Shown: positions 18,189 to 26,952, counted from the stretch's first letter. The stretch: DNA of 52,803 nt from an archaeon CG10_big_fil_rev_8_21_14_0_10_43_11 (GCA_002763265.1 PEZQ01000009.1:1-52803), one strand, 5' to 3'. Notes: a model not told the origin generated them from the sequence alone. Made by a program: numbers and translations.

Positions 18189-19346
18189 TTAGAATACTAA
18201 AGGCGCGAAGAGGTTAAATAAGAAAAGAAAAAGGACAGTTGAGAACAGTGCTCCCGCGATTTTAACTGCCTTTTTCTCAGGAAGCACGTACCTGAGCGTG
18301 TCAAAAAGGATGTGACCCCCGTCGAGCACCCAGATTGGTACAAGATTAATCACGCCAACCCCAAAATTGAGAAACGCAACCCAATTGAGCAGGGTAAGGA
18401 ACATAAGGACTATTTGGGGGAGGAATCCAAAACGCTCTTTTGCGCCCGCGCTAATCGTGCTTGATTGTTGAAATGTCACGCCAAGATATGCTTGGGACGC
18501 GTTGTCAGGATTTTGGCCTGCACTAACCACAAACTCCTCGCCGCTCACTGCTCCAAGCACGATTGTATCTCCCGGTTTTGCGCCTTCAAGCGCGCTAATA
18601 AACGCGCTCATGTTCTGCGTTTGCGTGCCGTTCACACTTGAAACAATCATGCCGCTTGAAAGACCTGCATTGGCTGCAGGCAAGCCATCTTTAACGCTTA
18701 CGAGTTCAACCCCGTTGAGCTCAACAAGACCGCTTGCTGCAGGTATAAGCACGTAACCAAGTGAGATAGTTATGAGAAATGCAAGTGCAATGTTTGCAAA
18801 GGGTCCTGCTGCGGCAACACGCATGCGCTCAATGCCTCGCGCGTTTTTCATTTCTTTTTCATCGGGTTCAACAAAGAAGAGAGGGATAAAAAGCAGGAAG
18901 CCAAATCCGTCGTGTTTGAGCTTGATTTTTTGCGCTGCAGCAGCAAGTGCGTGGCCAATTTCGTGCACGAACACAAGTATGACAAGGCTAATAATACCAT
19001 ACCAGAAGGGCACAAAGACCGGTGAACCGGGAATGTGGATTCCAGGGATAATAAGACCGAATTGTGCGGGGGCATCAGTTGGTTTGATAATTTCAATCAC
19101 GCCGTCAAGAAATGTTTTGACAATAACAATCATGAAATAGAAAGATACAACAATGCCAATGGTTGCAAGCGCGATAATGAGGGGCGCAATTTTTTGTCCA
19201 ACGCGTTCAATAAGTTTTAAGCCTTTTTTTGAGCGGTACAAGAACATAATGCCCAATTGGCGCTCAAACTTGTCGCGATTTCGGTACACAAAAAAGAGCA
19301 CAATCGCGTAAAAAATAATTGCGCTCACAATATCAAGTGAAACCAT
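18189..19346 (-). CDS. Site-2-type intramembrane metalloprotease (M50) with PDZ domain
   Basis: Intramembrane zinc protease of the S2P/RseP family, 385 residues. The active-site HEIGH (128-132) lies in a membrane helix, and NLVPIWVLDGGHILF carries the LDGG metal ligand near the C-terminus. Between them is a PDZ domain (about 215-290, AANAGLSSGMIVSSVNG). Several membrane helices surround these. I choose ATG 19346 (AAGGA just upstream); ATG 19373 and longer in-frame starts up to 19442 are alternatives. The substrate is unknown. Confidence 0.9.
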   Translation of the reverse strand: MVSLDIVSAIIFYAIVLFFVYRNRDKFERQLGIMFLYRSKKGLKLIERVGQKIAPLIIALATIGIVVSFYFMIVIVKTFLDGVIEIIKPTDAPAQFGLIIPGIHIPGSPVFVPFWYGIISLVILVFVHEIGHALAAAAQKIKLKHDGFGFLLFIPLFFVEPDEKEMKNARGIERMRVAAAGPFANIALAFLITISLGYVLIPAASGLVELNGVELVSVKDGLPAANAGLSSGMIVSSVNGTQTQNMSAFISALEGAKPGDTIVLGAVSGEEFVVSAGQNPDNASQAYLGVTFQQSSTISAGAKERFGFLPQIVLMFLTLLNWVAFLNFGVGVINLVPIWVLDGGHILFDTLRYVLPEKKAVKIAGALFSTVLFLFLFNLFAPLVF

Positions 19347-19419
19347 AACAGTCCTTGCAGGACGTGCATACATAAAAGCGTATTGTTTAGTAAGCCTGTT
19401 AAGGAGGATTGGGCAAACG

Positions 19420-19430
19420 TTTAAAAACGA
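19420..19430. promoter_or_regulatory. Shared TATA-like element between the S2P gene and tRNA-Lys
   Basis: The near-symmetric ACGTTTAAAAACG lies about 35-40 bases before tRNA-Lys on the plus strand. On the minus strand it lies upstream of the S2P start. It could serve both genes. Motif-based only. Confidence 0.35.
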
Positions 19431-19459
19431 GAACGCAATCAAAAAAGAATACGATTGTG

Positions 19460-19533
19460 GGGCTCATAGCTCAGGCTGGTAGAGCACTTGGCTTTTAACC
19501 AAGGGGTCGGGGGTTCAAATCCCTCTGGGCCCA
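19460..19533 (+). tRNA. tRNA-Lys, anticodon TTT
   Basis: A 74-nt cloverleaf. The acceptor stem GGGCTCA/TGGGCCC (one G-T pair) is followed by discriminator A. The anticodon stem CTTGG/CCAAG has loop CTTTTAA, so the anticodon is TTT (Lys). The T arm is GGGGG-TTCAAAT-CCCTC. No intron and no encoded CCA. The T-run CTTTTTT at 19541-19547 is a likely terminator. The last 16 bases of this gene are duplicated 64 bases downstream. Confidence 0.97.
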
Positions 19534-19545
19534 CTCACTACTTTT
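19518..19545 (+). repeat. Direct repeat copy 1: 3' end of tRNA-Lys and its flank
   Basis: A 28-bp segment covering the tRNA-Lys T-arm/acceptor 3' half, discriminator and terminator flank. It is exactly repeated at 19582-19609. Duplicated tRNA 3' ends are typical of attachment sites left by integrases. Confidence 0.9.
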
Positions 19546-19581
19546 TTGGGTGCAGCTTTTTTTCTAAAAAAGGTGCGGTGG

Positions 19582-19609
19582 AATCCCTCTGGGCCCACTC
19601 ACTACTTTT
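19582..19609 (+). repeat. Direct repeat copy 2 of the tRNA-Lys 3' end
   Basis: Exact 28-bp copy of 19518-19545. It is not part of a second tRNA. It overlaps the 3' end of the minus-strand LonB-like gene: the last codons (Glu-Lys) and the TAG stop at 19602-19604 fall within or at the edge of this copy. Confidence 0.9.
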
Positions 19610-20510
19610 CTAAGACGGTTTCAAGCAATTCTTTTTTGTCTACAACACCGCGCAGTTTTCCGTTATAAAATGTAGTGCGCACGCGCGTATCAATATCAAA
19701 ATAAGGGATAAGAATGCGCACGTCTTGTGATTTGCTTGTCATAATTCTGTTATTAAGGCGCACCAAAGGGGCAAGACGTTTATCAGGGTAGACTGATAAC
19801 GCGAGTACCACATCCTCCCGCACACGCTTCTGTTCTTGAAGAGAACGCACGGCCACGTACATACCGGCAAGCAGGGATTCGTCAAGCGTGAAAAAATTAG
19901 ATAAATCAAACAAAACGTTATCGGGTTCGTGACCAAGCAAGAATGATACGCGCTCAAGAAATCCTGATGCATCAGAACCATCTTTTGGAGGAATCACGCG
20001 CACGCCGTCACGCGGGTCTTCAAGCGCAATAACAGGAGCAACATATCCCACGTATTCTGCTTCACGCCCATACTCGCTTACGGTTCCATTAGGAAGCTGG
20101 TCGTAGCCGATTTCAGAAAGCACATTCACGCGACCAACTCCGTTTTTGAGCGTGCGAATACCCGATTGTCCGAGCAATTGCTCAAGGCTTTTTTGTGTTT
20201 TTGTGCGTGTTTGTTTTTCTCCAAGAAGTATGTGTTCTTTCTCGATATGTTCACTTTTATGTTCTCGCGCAATCCCATCTGCAGTAATACCAATATTAAA
20301 TGAGCGGCGACCAATATGCATCTCATCTAGATTGTCTGCAAAACGCGAACACACGTCAAAATATTCTTCAACTGCATGGCGCGACCAATCGGCCCATCCT
20401 TCGCGTTCTGACCAGTCACGCAAAAGAAGAGCCAGATGACGCTCGTTGCGCGTTGTGCGTGCAATGCGATTTTGTATGTGGTCAATACCACCATACAAGG
20501 CACGGTTCAT
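19602..20510 (-). CDS. LonB-like protein, C-terminal half (AAA+ alpha-domain plus degenerate Lon protease domain)
   Basis: A 302-residue protein that aligns by eye with the second half of archaeal LonB. Residues 1-10 (MNRALYGGID) fit the post-sensor-1 segment, 44-50 (RHAVEEY) the REAVEE helix, and 65-80 the sensor-2/alpha-domain. GVGRVN at 124-129 is the conserved entry to the Lon protease domain. The catalytic features look lost: the GDSAS serine motif is replaced by TLDESLLAG (208-216), and the lysine motif PVGGVTPK by APLVRLNNR (247-255). ATG 20510 overlaps the upstream stop as ATGA. It is probably the non-proteolytic partner of the upstream protein (inference). Confidence 0.65.
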   Translation of the reverse strand: MNRALYGGIDHIQNRIARTTRNERHLALLLRDWSEREGWADWSRHAVEEYFDVCSRFADNLDEMHIGRRSFNIGITADGIAREHKSEHIEKEHILLGEKQTRTKTQKSLEQLLGQSGIRTLKNGVGRVNVLSEIGYDQLPNGTVSEYGREAEYVGYVAPVIALEDPRDGVRVIPPKDGSDASGFLERVSFLLGHEPDNVLFDLSNFFTLDESLLAGMYVAVRSLQEQKRVREDVVLALSVYPDKRLAPLVRLNNRIMTSKSQDVRILIPYFDIDTRVRTTFYNGKLRGVVDKKELLETVLEK

Positions 20511-21601
20511 GAGCGCGGCAGTGAGGCGGATGATTTTTCCTCGTTCATGTTTATAAGGTACAATGCGGAGTGGAAGCGTGACCAATCATCTTTATCGCAA
20601 AATACCACTTTGTTTTCTTCAATAACGTGTTCAAGCAGTAGTGCTTCATCTTTTGAAAAACCATCAGGGTTTTCAATCGTGATGGGTTTGCCATTTCCTG
20701 AAAGCAGGAGTGAGTTTTTTGCGCGAAATTGAGGGGCAAGGTCGCTTGCTGATTCATCGTAATAGCCCTGAAGCACTTTTTTATCTTCACGGCCTTTAAT
20801 TGTTGGCACGCGGTTTGAATGGCGAAAGAGTTCAACAGGATTCTTTTTTTCATTCTTATTAACATATTTGTATCCAAGACTGACTGCAAGTCCATAGAAT
20901 GTCCAGTTTACAAGAAAACCAAAGTCGCGCCACAAATCTTTGATAAGCATTGATGAGACAACGCCCGCATCTTCTGAATTGTAGCGCACAACTGCCTCAG
21001 ATATGAGATTATTAACTGCAAGAAGCGGAACAGAAAACAAGCCAAGCAGGCCTGCTGCAGCCCCGCCGACTTTGAGCGCGCGCTTGATTTTTGCCTTTCG
21101 GTTATAGCGCTTAACATACGACATGCCCTCTCCTCCCCCAACTAATGTAAAATCACACTCAAGCGCTTGCTTTTTGTCATGAACCATGACACCATCATAA
21201 AAGCGCAAGCCTTCTTTTTTGGCAACAAGATAAAAATAATCTTCAGTGCACGCGTGAAGAAGGCTTTTTCCACTCCCATAATCCCCGCTCAAAAGATGAA
21301 CAAGTGAGTGGCCTGCTTCTTTTTGCAGCGTGTCACACATGGCGCGCTCGCTCACGCCCTGTTTTTTCAGCTCATATCTTCTCTGCTGCAACTTTTTTTC
21401 AGATAAAACATAGCGGTGCACTAAATCTTTGAGGCGTTTTATCACATCATCATACCCAACAACGCGCAAAAAAGGGTCGTTATGTGCAAATAAAGAAATA
21501 CTTGGAAGCTGGGCAGTTGTTTTATACGTGCTCCATAGTTCGCCTTTGTTAAGAAGCGCTTCAAAATCATCTTTGTCAAAGTTGGCGTTCACAATAGACA
21601 A
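20507..21601 (-). CDS. LonB-like membrane AAA+ protein, N-terminal half
   Basis: A 364-residue protein with Walker A GDYGSGKS (106-113), then VGGGEGMSYVKRYNRKAK (154-171), then two hydrophobic helices (about 177-200 and 226-246). Archaeal LonB has this same order: P-loop, P-x-GEG-K-KA segment, membrane insertion. The Walker B counterpart is ITIEN (307-311) instead of hydrophobic-DE, and ALYLINMN (346-353) sits at the sensor-1 position. ATP hydrolysis is therefore doubtful although binding is likely. The start is non-ATG: TTG 21601, about 27 bases after AAACTTAAAC, or GTG 21592. It ends by ATGA overlap with the next gene. Confidence 0.65.
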   Translation of the reverse strand: MSIVNANFDKDDFEALLNKGELWSTYKTTAQLPSISLFAHNDPFLRVVGYDDVIKRLKDLVHRYVLSEKKLQQRRYELKKQGVSERAMCDTLQKEAGHSLVHLLSGDYGSGKSLLHACTEDYFYLVAKKEGLRFYDGVMVHDKKQALECDFTLVGGGEGMSYVKRYNRKAKIKRALKVGGAAAGLLGLFSVPLLAVNNLISEAVVRYNSEDAGVVSSMLIKDLWRDFGFLVNWTFYGLAVSLGYKYVNKNEKKNPVELFRHSNRVPTIKGREDKKVLQGYYDESASDLAPQFRAKNSLLLSGNGKPITIENPDGFSKDEALLLEHVIEENKVVFCDKDDWSRFHSALYLINMNEEKSSASLPRS

Positions 21602-21750
21602 TTACTAGAACACGGTCCATGTTTAAGTTTTTCTTTACCGCAAAACATGTTCTTACCTGATACCTCAACAAAAGTACTATCTTCCTTGCTGATGTAAAAA
21701 AAAAGCGTCTTGGGTAAGGATTATATTGCACAACTGTTCAACACAGTACT

Positions 21751-22746
21751 ATGAGAGTCGCGTTTTTTGGGGTTCAAACATGGGAAAAAAACTATCTTGC
21801 ACAACACCTTAAAGGAATTACCAAAGAATTTTACAAATCCCCTCTTACTGCGCGAAACGCGCACTACGCAAATGATTGCGAAATTATTTCAATTTTTATC
21901 AATTCCCGCATTACTCCAAACATCCTTGAGCGCTTGCCAAAACTCAAACGTATTATTACGCGAAGCACCGGCTTTGACCATATTGACGTAGACGCGTGCA
22001 AAAAGCGCGGCGTGAGAGTTGCAAACGTGCCAAGCTACGGCGACAACACGGTAGCTGAGCACACGTTTGCACTTATTCTTGCAGTTGCACGAAAACTTGT
22101 GCCATCAATTGAAAAAGCAAAACGTCACAATTATGATTTGCGCGATGTGCGCGGTTTTGACCTTAAAGAAAAAACACTAGGTATTGTGGGGTGTGGAAAA
22201 ATCGGGCAAAACGTTGCGCGCATTGCGCGCGGATTTCAAATGCGCGTTCTTGTTTTTGACCTCAATAAAGACCAAAAACTTGCAAAAAAAATCGGGTTCA
22301 CGTATGTCTCACTCAGCCGCCTTTTCAAAGAGTCAGATATTATATCTCTGCACGTTCCTTTCAACAAGCACACCAGACACATGATTAATACAGATACCAT
22401 CACTACCATGAAAGACGGCGTTGTTATTATTAACACTGCACGTGGCGGCATCATAAACACAGACCATCTTATTGCGGGTCTAAGAAGTGGTAAAATTCGT
22501 GCAGCAGGCCTTGACGTGCTTGAAAGCGAGGCAATGCTTCGAGAAGAATCACAACTGCTCTCAGGAAAATTCTCACCTGTTGATATGACCCACTTAATTG
22601 AAAACAATATTCTTCTTACTATGGACAATGTGGTTGTCACGCCACACAACGCATTTAACAGTGAAGAAGCAGTGCAGCGCATTCTTGACACCACCATTGC
22701 ATGCGTCAAGCATACCACAAACACACACGCGTGCAACGTTGTCTAA
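21751..22746 (+). CDS. D-isomer-specific 2-hydroxyacid dehydrogenase
   Basis: NAD-dependent dehydrogenase of the D-lactate/phosphoglycerate family, 331 residues. The Rossmann domain carries GIVGCGKIGQNVARIA. The catalytic triad is visible: Arg in NTARGGI, Glu in LDVLESEAM and His in VVTPHNAFNS. Its length and the extended loop after LDVLE resemble D-lactate dehydrogenase more than SerA; the substrate is uncertain. GATTATATTG about 27 bases upstream suggests a leaderless message. It diverges from the LonB-like pair. Confidence 0.9.
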   Translation: MRVAFFGVQTWEKNYLAQHLKGITKEFYKSPLTARNAHYANDCEIISIFINSRITPNILERLPKLKRIITRSTGFDHIDVDACKKRGVRVANVPSYGDNTVAEHTFALILAVARKLVPSIEKAKRHNYDLRDVRGFDLKEKTLGIVGCGKIGQNVARIARGFQMRVLVFDLNKDQKLAKKIGFTYVSLSRLFKESDIISLHVPFNKHTRHMINTDTITTMKDGVVIINTARGGIINTDHLIAGLRSGKIRAAGLDVLESEAMLREESQLLSGKFSPVDMTHLIENNILLTMDNVVVTPHNAFNSEEAVQRILDTTIACVKHTTNTHACNVV

Positions 22747-22910
22747 ACAGCGTTTAGCAAAAAAAAACATGCTTAATGCCTAAAAAATGATTTGAGACTA
22801 TTTAAGAGAGAGGAAAGATTAAAAAAGCCCGTACCGTTTGTAATAATTAATTTAGGGGGAATACAGGTGTTTTTTACGTGGTGATAATTGTAGAGAGGGA
22901 AAAATTCCAC

Positions 22911-23117
22911 ATGCTCTTTGACTGGTTTTATCAAAATCACAGCACACCCGACACCAGCGACAACGAGCTCATTGAACTGTTACTCACCAAAGAAATGCAT
23001 GGGCTGCAAAAATCACAAATACGCCAAATATTTGAATTGTGGAGCGCCGACCATCGCGCAACTCCTCATTTCATGAGCGCAGAGCAGGAATTAAAAAAAC
23101 ATTTGCGCATTCGCTAA
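22911..23117 (+). CDS. Small hypothetical protein
   Basis: A 68-residue acidic-basic helical protein, not recognised (MLFDWFYQNHSTPDTSDNEL and onward). ATG 22911 has GAGGGA 12 bases upstream. An alternative GTG at 22878 would add 11 residues. The leader contains a conspicuous TAGGGGGAATA like that before ftsZ. A long T-run follows (23134-23149). No domain or partner is evident. Confidence 0.5.
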   Translation: MLFDWFYQNHSTPDTSDNELIELLLTKEMHGLQKSQIRQIFELWSADHRATPHFMSAEQELKKHLRIR

Positions 23118-23133
23118 ACACAGGGGATGCGCA

Positions 23134-23150
23134 TTTTCTTTTTTTTACAA
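23134..23150. terminator. T-rich terminator between convergent genes
   Basis: Plus-strand TTTTCTTTTTTTT after the small gene. The complementary strand carries TCTTTTTG after rpl40e, so the short gap can end transcription from both sides. Archaeal termination commonly uses such T-runs. Confidence 0.5.
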
Positions 23151-23167
23151 AAAGACACCCGTTACTA

Positions 23168-23341
23168 CTACTTGGATTTAACCTTGTTTTTTGGGCGTAG
23201 CTGTTTAGAACCACATGAACGGCATTTTGCGAGTCTGGCCTTTACCTTTGCGTAGGTTGTTCTAATCTTAGACTTACATTTACGACACACATACACGTTC
23301 TTGAGTAAGCGTGTTTCAGCTTCAGGGAACTTGCTTGCCAT
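23168..23341 (-). CDS. rpl40e: Ribosomal protein L40e
   Basis: A 57-residue zinc-ribbon ribosomal protein. It begins MASKFPEAETRLLKNVYVCR, matching the archaeal FPEAEARI start. Two CxxC pairs (CRKC and CRSC) bind zinc, and the tail KQLRPKNK matches the KRLRPK end of L40e. CTTTTAAAC about 25 bases upstream of the ATG indicates a leaderless message. It is short and easily missed. Confidence 0.92.
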   Translation of the reverse strand: MASKFPEAETRLLKNVYVCRKCKSKIRTTYAKVKARLAKCRSCGSKQLRPKNKVKSK

Positions 23342-23375
23342 GAAAAGAACTAAAACGAAAGAGAGTTTAAAAGGG

Positions 23376-25265
23376 TTACGCTAGCAACGCAGAGAGGAAG
23401 CGAACAAGTGCAAGCCAGACCCGTTCAAGAAGAGTGCGCTCAACAAAGATAATTTCGCGTATTGAATGAGACTGGTTTTGAGTGTCAAATGCGGTTGCTT
23501 CTATAATTATATCCGTGTCAATTGCGCGGTCAGGAATAATAAATGTGTAGTTAGACTTGTGCACGCGCTCATAATAGTTTTGTGCAGCAAGTGAAATTGA
23601 CGCGTTGTGCGAAGCATTATGCACATCAGTGACCTCTACACTAACAGAGTGGGCACCGTCCTGTTTTGTATAGTCATACGAAATGCTCAAGTTTGGTTTC
23701 TCAACAAGCAGAACTGATACGAAAAACACGCCGAGCACGGTGTTCCCGTACGTTATGTTGAGCGGTACGTTTTTTTCTCCAAACAAATCAAACACAAGTG
23801 CAAGGGTCACATTCTTTTTTTCATTTACAAACAAGGTTCCCGCGTCAACCATGACACGCGGCTCGTTTGCGCTGATGCGCATGTCATCAAGCTCCTGATT
23901 GCCTGTGTTTGTAAGTGCCATCTCAACAGTCATCTGTGTCCCATACACAACCGGCTCATAAAAAAGCGTAACTGACACATCAGCATACGGCGTAGCATTT
24001 TGTGAAGGTATTTGTGCAAGCGCTTGTTCAAGCGTGGACTGCGCGCTGCCAGGATAGTGTTCAAGCTCAAGAGACACGTCGGGTGAAAACGGGGTTCTCA
24101 CGCGCACAGGATGGATAAGATAGGTTTGTTTGTTTGGCGTTTGACCTGTTTTAAGAAGTTCATACGCGCGCTCGGTCATACCCTCAACAAGAATCGCGCT
24201 CACATTACGAATACGCTGAATCGCGCTTGTTGTCGTGATTTGAAGAGGAAGCAGGGTGTACCTGCTTTGTGGCGAGCTCACATCCATAGTAAGGAGTGCA
24301 TAATCATTCTCGTAATATTTTTGTTTATCAAGGGCAGCACTCAGAGTAAACCCCGTACTCCCCTGTTCTGCGCGCGTGGGTACAATAGACACTGTTGGCC
24401 GTGATGCATCAAGACGCGCGTTTCTCTGCAAATATGATATGCTCACTTGTTCAAAGCGTGCGCTTTTTGTTTTGCTAAACGCAATATGTGTTACATCAAC
24501 CACACCATACTGTCCGTAGGTAGGGTCAAAGGGCATCCACTGTCCGCCAACAAACACTTCCACCCATGAGTGCGGACCAAAATCATTTGTTTCACCAGAA
24601 TACACGTACCCGTGCACAAAACGGGCAGGAATATTGAGCGCGCGAAGCATGCTTACTGCAAGAACTGAGTACTCATCACACGTGCCAATCCGGTTCTCCC
24701 ACACCCATGACACATTTTTTAAATCATCACCCACACTCAAATCATACGTGATATAGGCATGCACAAAATCCATCACTGCAAGAACTGCGTCAAGACGCGT
24801 GCGGTTGCCCAAAACCAGGGTGGATGCTTTTTCACGCACAACAGGGTCAGGTGTAGTAAATTCATCAAACTCAGTGTAGGATGCTAACTCCTCGCTATAC
24901 AATGTATCATTGAGCAGTTCAATTTCTGAGAAAAACACCGGCTCAAGCAGTGTGGTATAATTAAGGGTAACCACATACTCAAAACCTTCGCGCAGCTCTG
25001 AATAATTAAAATAAAGAACCTGATTTTCTTCAAACTCGCCTTGCATTACAGCCTGAGAAGAAGTGAACGTGAAATTACCCTCCTGTGGAAGCGCGCGAAG
25101 CACAAGTGAAAGGTTTTGCACATCAAAATCCCCGCTTGCAATCAATTCAACCGAGCCTGAAAAAGAGATAGTTGCTGCAAAATCAGTTACATTAAAGTAA
25201 TCGAGAGCAACAGCACCCTTAAGTGTAAACAAAAAGATTAAAACAAACAAAAGAGCATTTCTCAC
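23376..25265 (-). CDS. Secreted transglutaminase-like domain protein
   Basis: A 629-residue exported protein. A signal sequence (RNALLFVLIFLFTLKGAVA) follows the GTG start at 25265. A TATA-like CTTTTATG about 25 bases upstream supports this leaderless start. A beta-rich N-terminal region is followed by a transglutaminase-like core: catalytic Cys in RIGTCDEYSVLAVSMLRAL, His in GPHSWVEVFV, Asp in WMPFDPTYG. The remainder looks like Ig-type beta domains with many N-x-S/T sites and ends in a hydrophobic segment, a likely membrane anchor. Cell-surface peptidase or cross-linking activity is inferred. Confidence 0.85.
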   Translation of the reverse strand: MRNALLFVLIFLFTLKGAVALDYFNVTDFAATISFSGSVELIASGDFDVQNLSLVLRALPQEGNFTFTSSQAVMQGEFEENQVLYFNYSELREGFEYVVTLNYTTLLEPVFFSEIELLNDTLYSEELASYTEFDEFTTPDPVVREKASTLVLGNRTRLDAVLAVMDFVHAYITYDLSVGDDLKNVSWVWENRIGTCDEYSVLAVSMLRALNIPARFVHGYVYSGETNDFGPHSWVEVFVGGQWMPFDPTYGQYGVVDVTHIAFSKTKSARFEQVSISYLQRNARLDASRPTVSIVPTRAEQGSTGFTLSAALDKQKYYENDYALLTMDVSSPQSRYTLLPLQITTTSAIQRIRNVSAILVEGMTERAYELLKTGQTPNKQTYLIHPVRVRTPFSPDVSLELEHYPGSAQSTLEQALAQIPSQNATPYADVSVTLFYEPVVYGTQMTVEMALTNTGNQELDDMRISANEPRVMVDAGTLFVNEKKNVTLALVFDLFGEKNVPLNITYGNTVLGVFFVSVLLVEKPNLSISYDYTKQDGAHSVSVEVTDVHNASHNASISLAAQNYYERVHKSNYTFIIPDRAIDTDIIIEATAFDTQNQSHSIREIIFVERTLLERVWLALVRFLSALLA

Positions 25266-25306
25266 TATTACTATTAAACGCAACGCAATACATAAAAGCT
25301 TTGACC

Positions 25307-25945
25307 ATGAGACGATTCCACGATTTTCAGCTCGCATTTATTCCTCAAAAAAGCGCGAGCTTTGATTATGATTTTGCCTGCGTTATAAAACCCTTTAAAA
25401 GTTTCAAAGAGTATCAGGCATTTGCTAAAACAAACCCCTACCTTACGGGCGTTGAACTCCGCGCAAACACAATCAAAGACCTTAATTTACTTGCAAAAAA
25501 ATTCAAACACGCAGACTATCTTGTGCTCAGCACGAGCGAATATGAGGTTGCGCGCTACGCAATAAAAAAAGCACTTGTTGACGCGCTTTTGCATAATGAA
25601 TCGCGCGGCGGCATTGACCATATCATGGCGCGCGAGTGCGAACAAAAAAAAGTTGCCATAGACCTTTGTTTTCGCGATGTGCTTGGCGCACGAAAACGCG
25701 AGCGCGTACTGCAAGCGATGCGCGACGAAGTAAGACTTGCACTCAAATATGACACGCCGCTTATGCTCTCAAGTGGTGCGCGCAACGAATTTGAAATCGT
25801 GCCAAAAAATAATTTAATTGCCTTTGGTGAGTTTCTCGGCCTTTCAAAAAAACAAAGCAAACATGCATTGCAGTTTGTGCAGGAAAAAATTATTGAACGA
25901 AAAAAACACGGCTATCTTGCAATGAAAGGAATCAAAAAAGTCTAG
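25307..25945 (+). CDS. rnp3: Ribonuclease P protein component 3 (Rpp30/p30)
   Basis: Protein subunit of archaeal RNase P, which removes 5' leaders from pre-tRNA. The 212-residue TIM-barrel protein has the family segments GVELRANT, GGIDHIMAREC and VAIDLCFRDVLGARKRERV, and MLSSGARNEFEI. ATG 25307 is used; the in-frame TTG at 25301 is less likely. It overlaps the convergent gene by four bases. Its usual partner Pop5 is encoded about 1 kb downstream. Confidence 0.92.
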   Translation: MRRFHDFQLAFIPQKSASFDYDFACVIKPFKSFKEYQAFAKTNPYLTGVELRANTIKDLNLLAKKFKHADYLVLSTSEYEVARYAIKKALVDALLHNESRGGIDHIMARECEQKKVAIDLCFRDVLGARKRERVLQAMRDEVRLALKYDTPLMLSSGARNEFEIVPKNNLIAFGEFLGLSKKQSKHALQFVQEKIIERKKHGYLAMKGIKKV

Positions 25946-26847
25946 AGATAGGTAAGAAGCGTGTCTTGCTCAATCTCGCGAAGGATTTTGCGCTCGTAGG
26001 CAACACGGTCTTGTATTTCATGCTTTTTTCTGATTTGGCTTATAACAAACCCTTTGAACATGTCGTCAGCAAACAGCGCTGAATCTTTTGAAAACACCTC
26101 TGCATCAACGGTGTTTAAGAAGTCATCAATCACCGCGTCAAGGGCAAGAGCAACACTTGATTCTTTTTTCAAAACATGAATTATGGATTGCGCGTTCTTC
26201 TTTCCCTGCTCATAACACTCTTCAGGTGTCTTCTCACTAAACGGTTTGAAGTTCATGTCATTTACGCGGGCTAACATATCAACAGCAAGATGCAGTTCTG
26301 CAAAATTGCTACTCTTTCGTGCATAAAACACCCAAGAATCCGCGAGCTCTTTTGTGTGCGCAAGAGTTTCTTGGACACCAAGCGCGAGCTCACTGAGGTT
26401 TCCAAAGCGATGTAAATCAGCAAGAAACGGGTTTTTTTCAGAACAGCTTGCAAAACCAAGCACGTCCTCAAGTGAAGAGCGAACCGTGCGCGCTGCGTAG
26501 AGCAAAAGAAGCGTGGAATCTTTTGACTGTTTTGCACCCTGCTCAAGCGCGTTAAGCACGTAGTCAGCATACTCACAAAACAAGGATTCTTGAACCCCTT
26601 TTGGCTCCTCTTTAAAGTGGTATACATTATTTTTTGCGGCAATAACCCGCCATGACGCGTCTGCAAACGCGTCAAAAAACCGTTCGTAAATCAGCTTCGG
26701 CGAAAAAGCGTCAAGCTCGGTTCGATACGTGTTTATAAAACGCTCAAGCACCCCCCTATTCAGGCCCTCATACGTGTGCACAAGCGTAATGCGCCCACCC
26801 TTTGCAGGAAGAGACGCGTTATTCATATCAAGAGATGAGACCGGCAT
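25942..26847 (-). CDS. Hypothetical alpha-helical protein
   Basis: A 301-residue soluble protein not recognised. It is predicted almost wholly helical, with no signal peptide, membrane segment or known motif. ATG 26847 lies about 27 bases after TTTTTAAAG on the minus strand, so it is probably leaderless; ATG 26826 is the alternative. It separates the two RNase P protein genes and overlaps rnp3 by four bases tail to tail. Confidence 0.65.
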   Translation of the reverse strand: MPVSSLDMNNASLPAKGGRITLVHTYEGLNRGVLERFINTYRTELDAFSPKLIYERFFDAFADASWRVIAAKNNVYHFKEEPKGVQESLFCEYADYVLNALEQGAKQSKDSTLLLLYAARTVRSSLEDVLGFASCSEKNPFLADLHRFGNLSELALGVQETLAHTKELADSWVFYARKSSNFAELHLAVDMLARVNDMNFKPFSEKTPEECYEQGKKNAQSIIHVLKKESSVALALDAVIDDFLNTVDAEVFSKDSALFADDMFKGFVISQIRKKHEIQDRVAYERKILREIEQDTLLTYL

Positions 26848-26952
26848 ACGTAGGCGAATACGCAATTTGCTTTAAAAACTTATCGCACTTCTGCTGCATG
26901 AATGCACGTTTAAAACAAGCTTTATTAAGATGGCTTAACATGAGAAAACATT

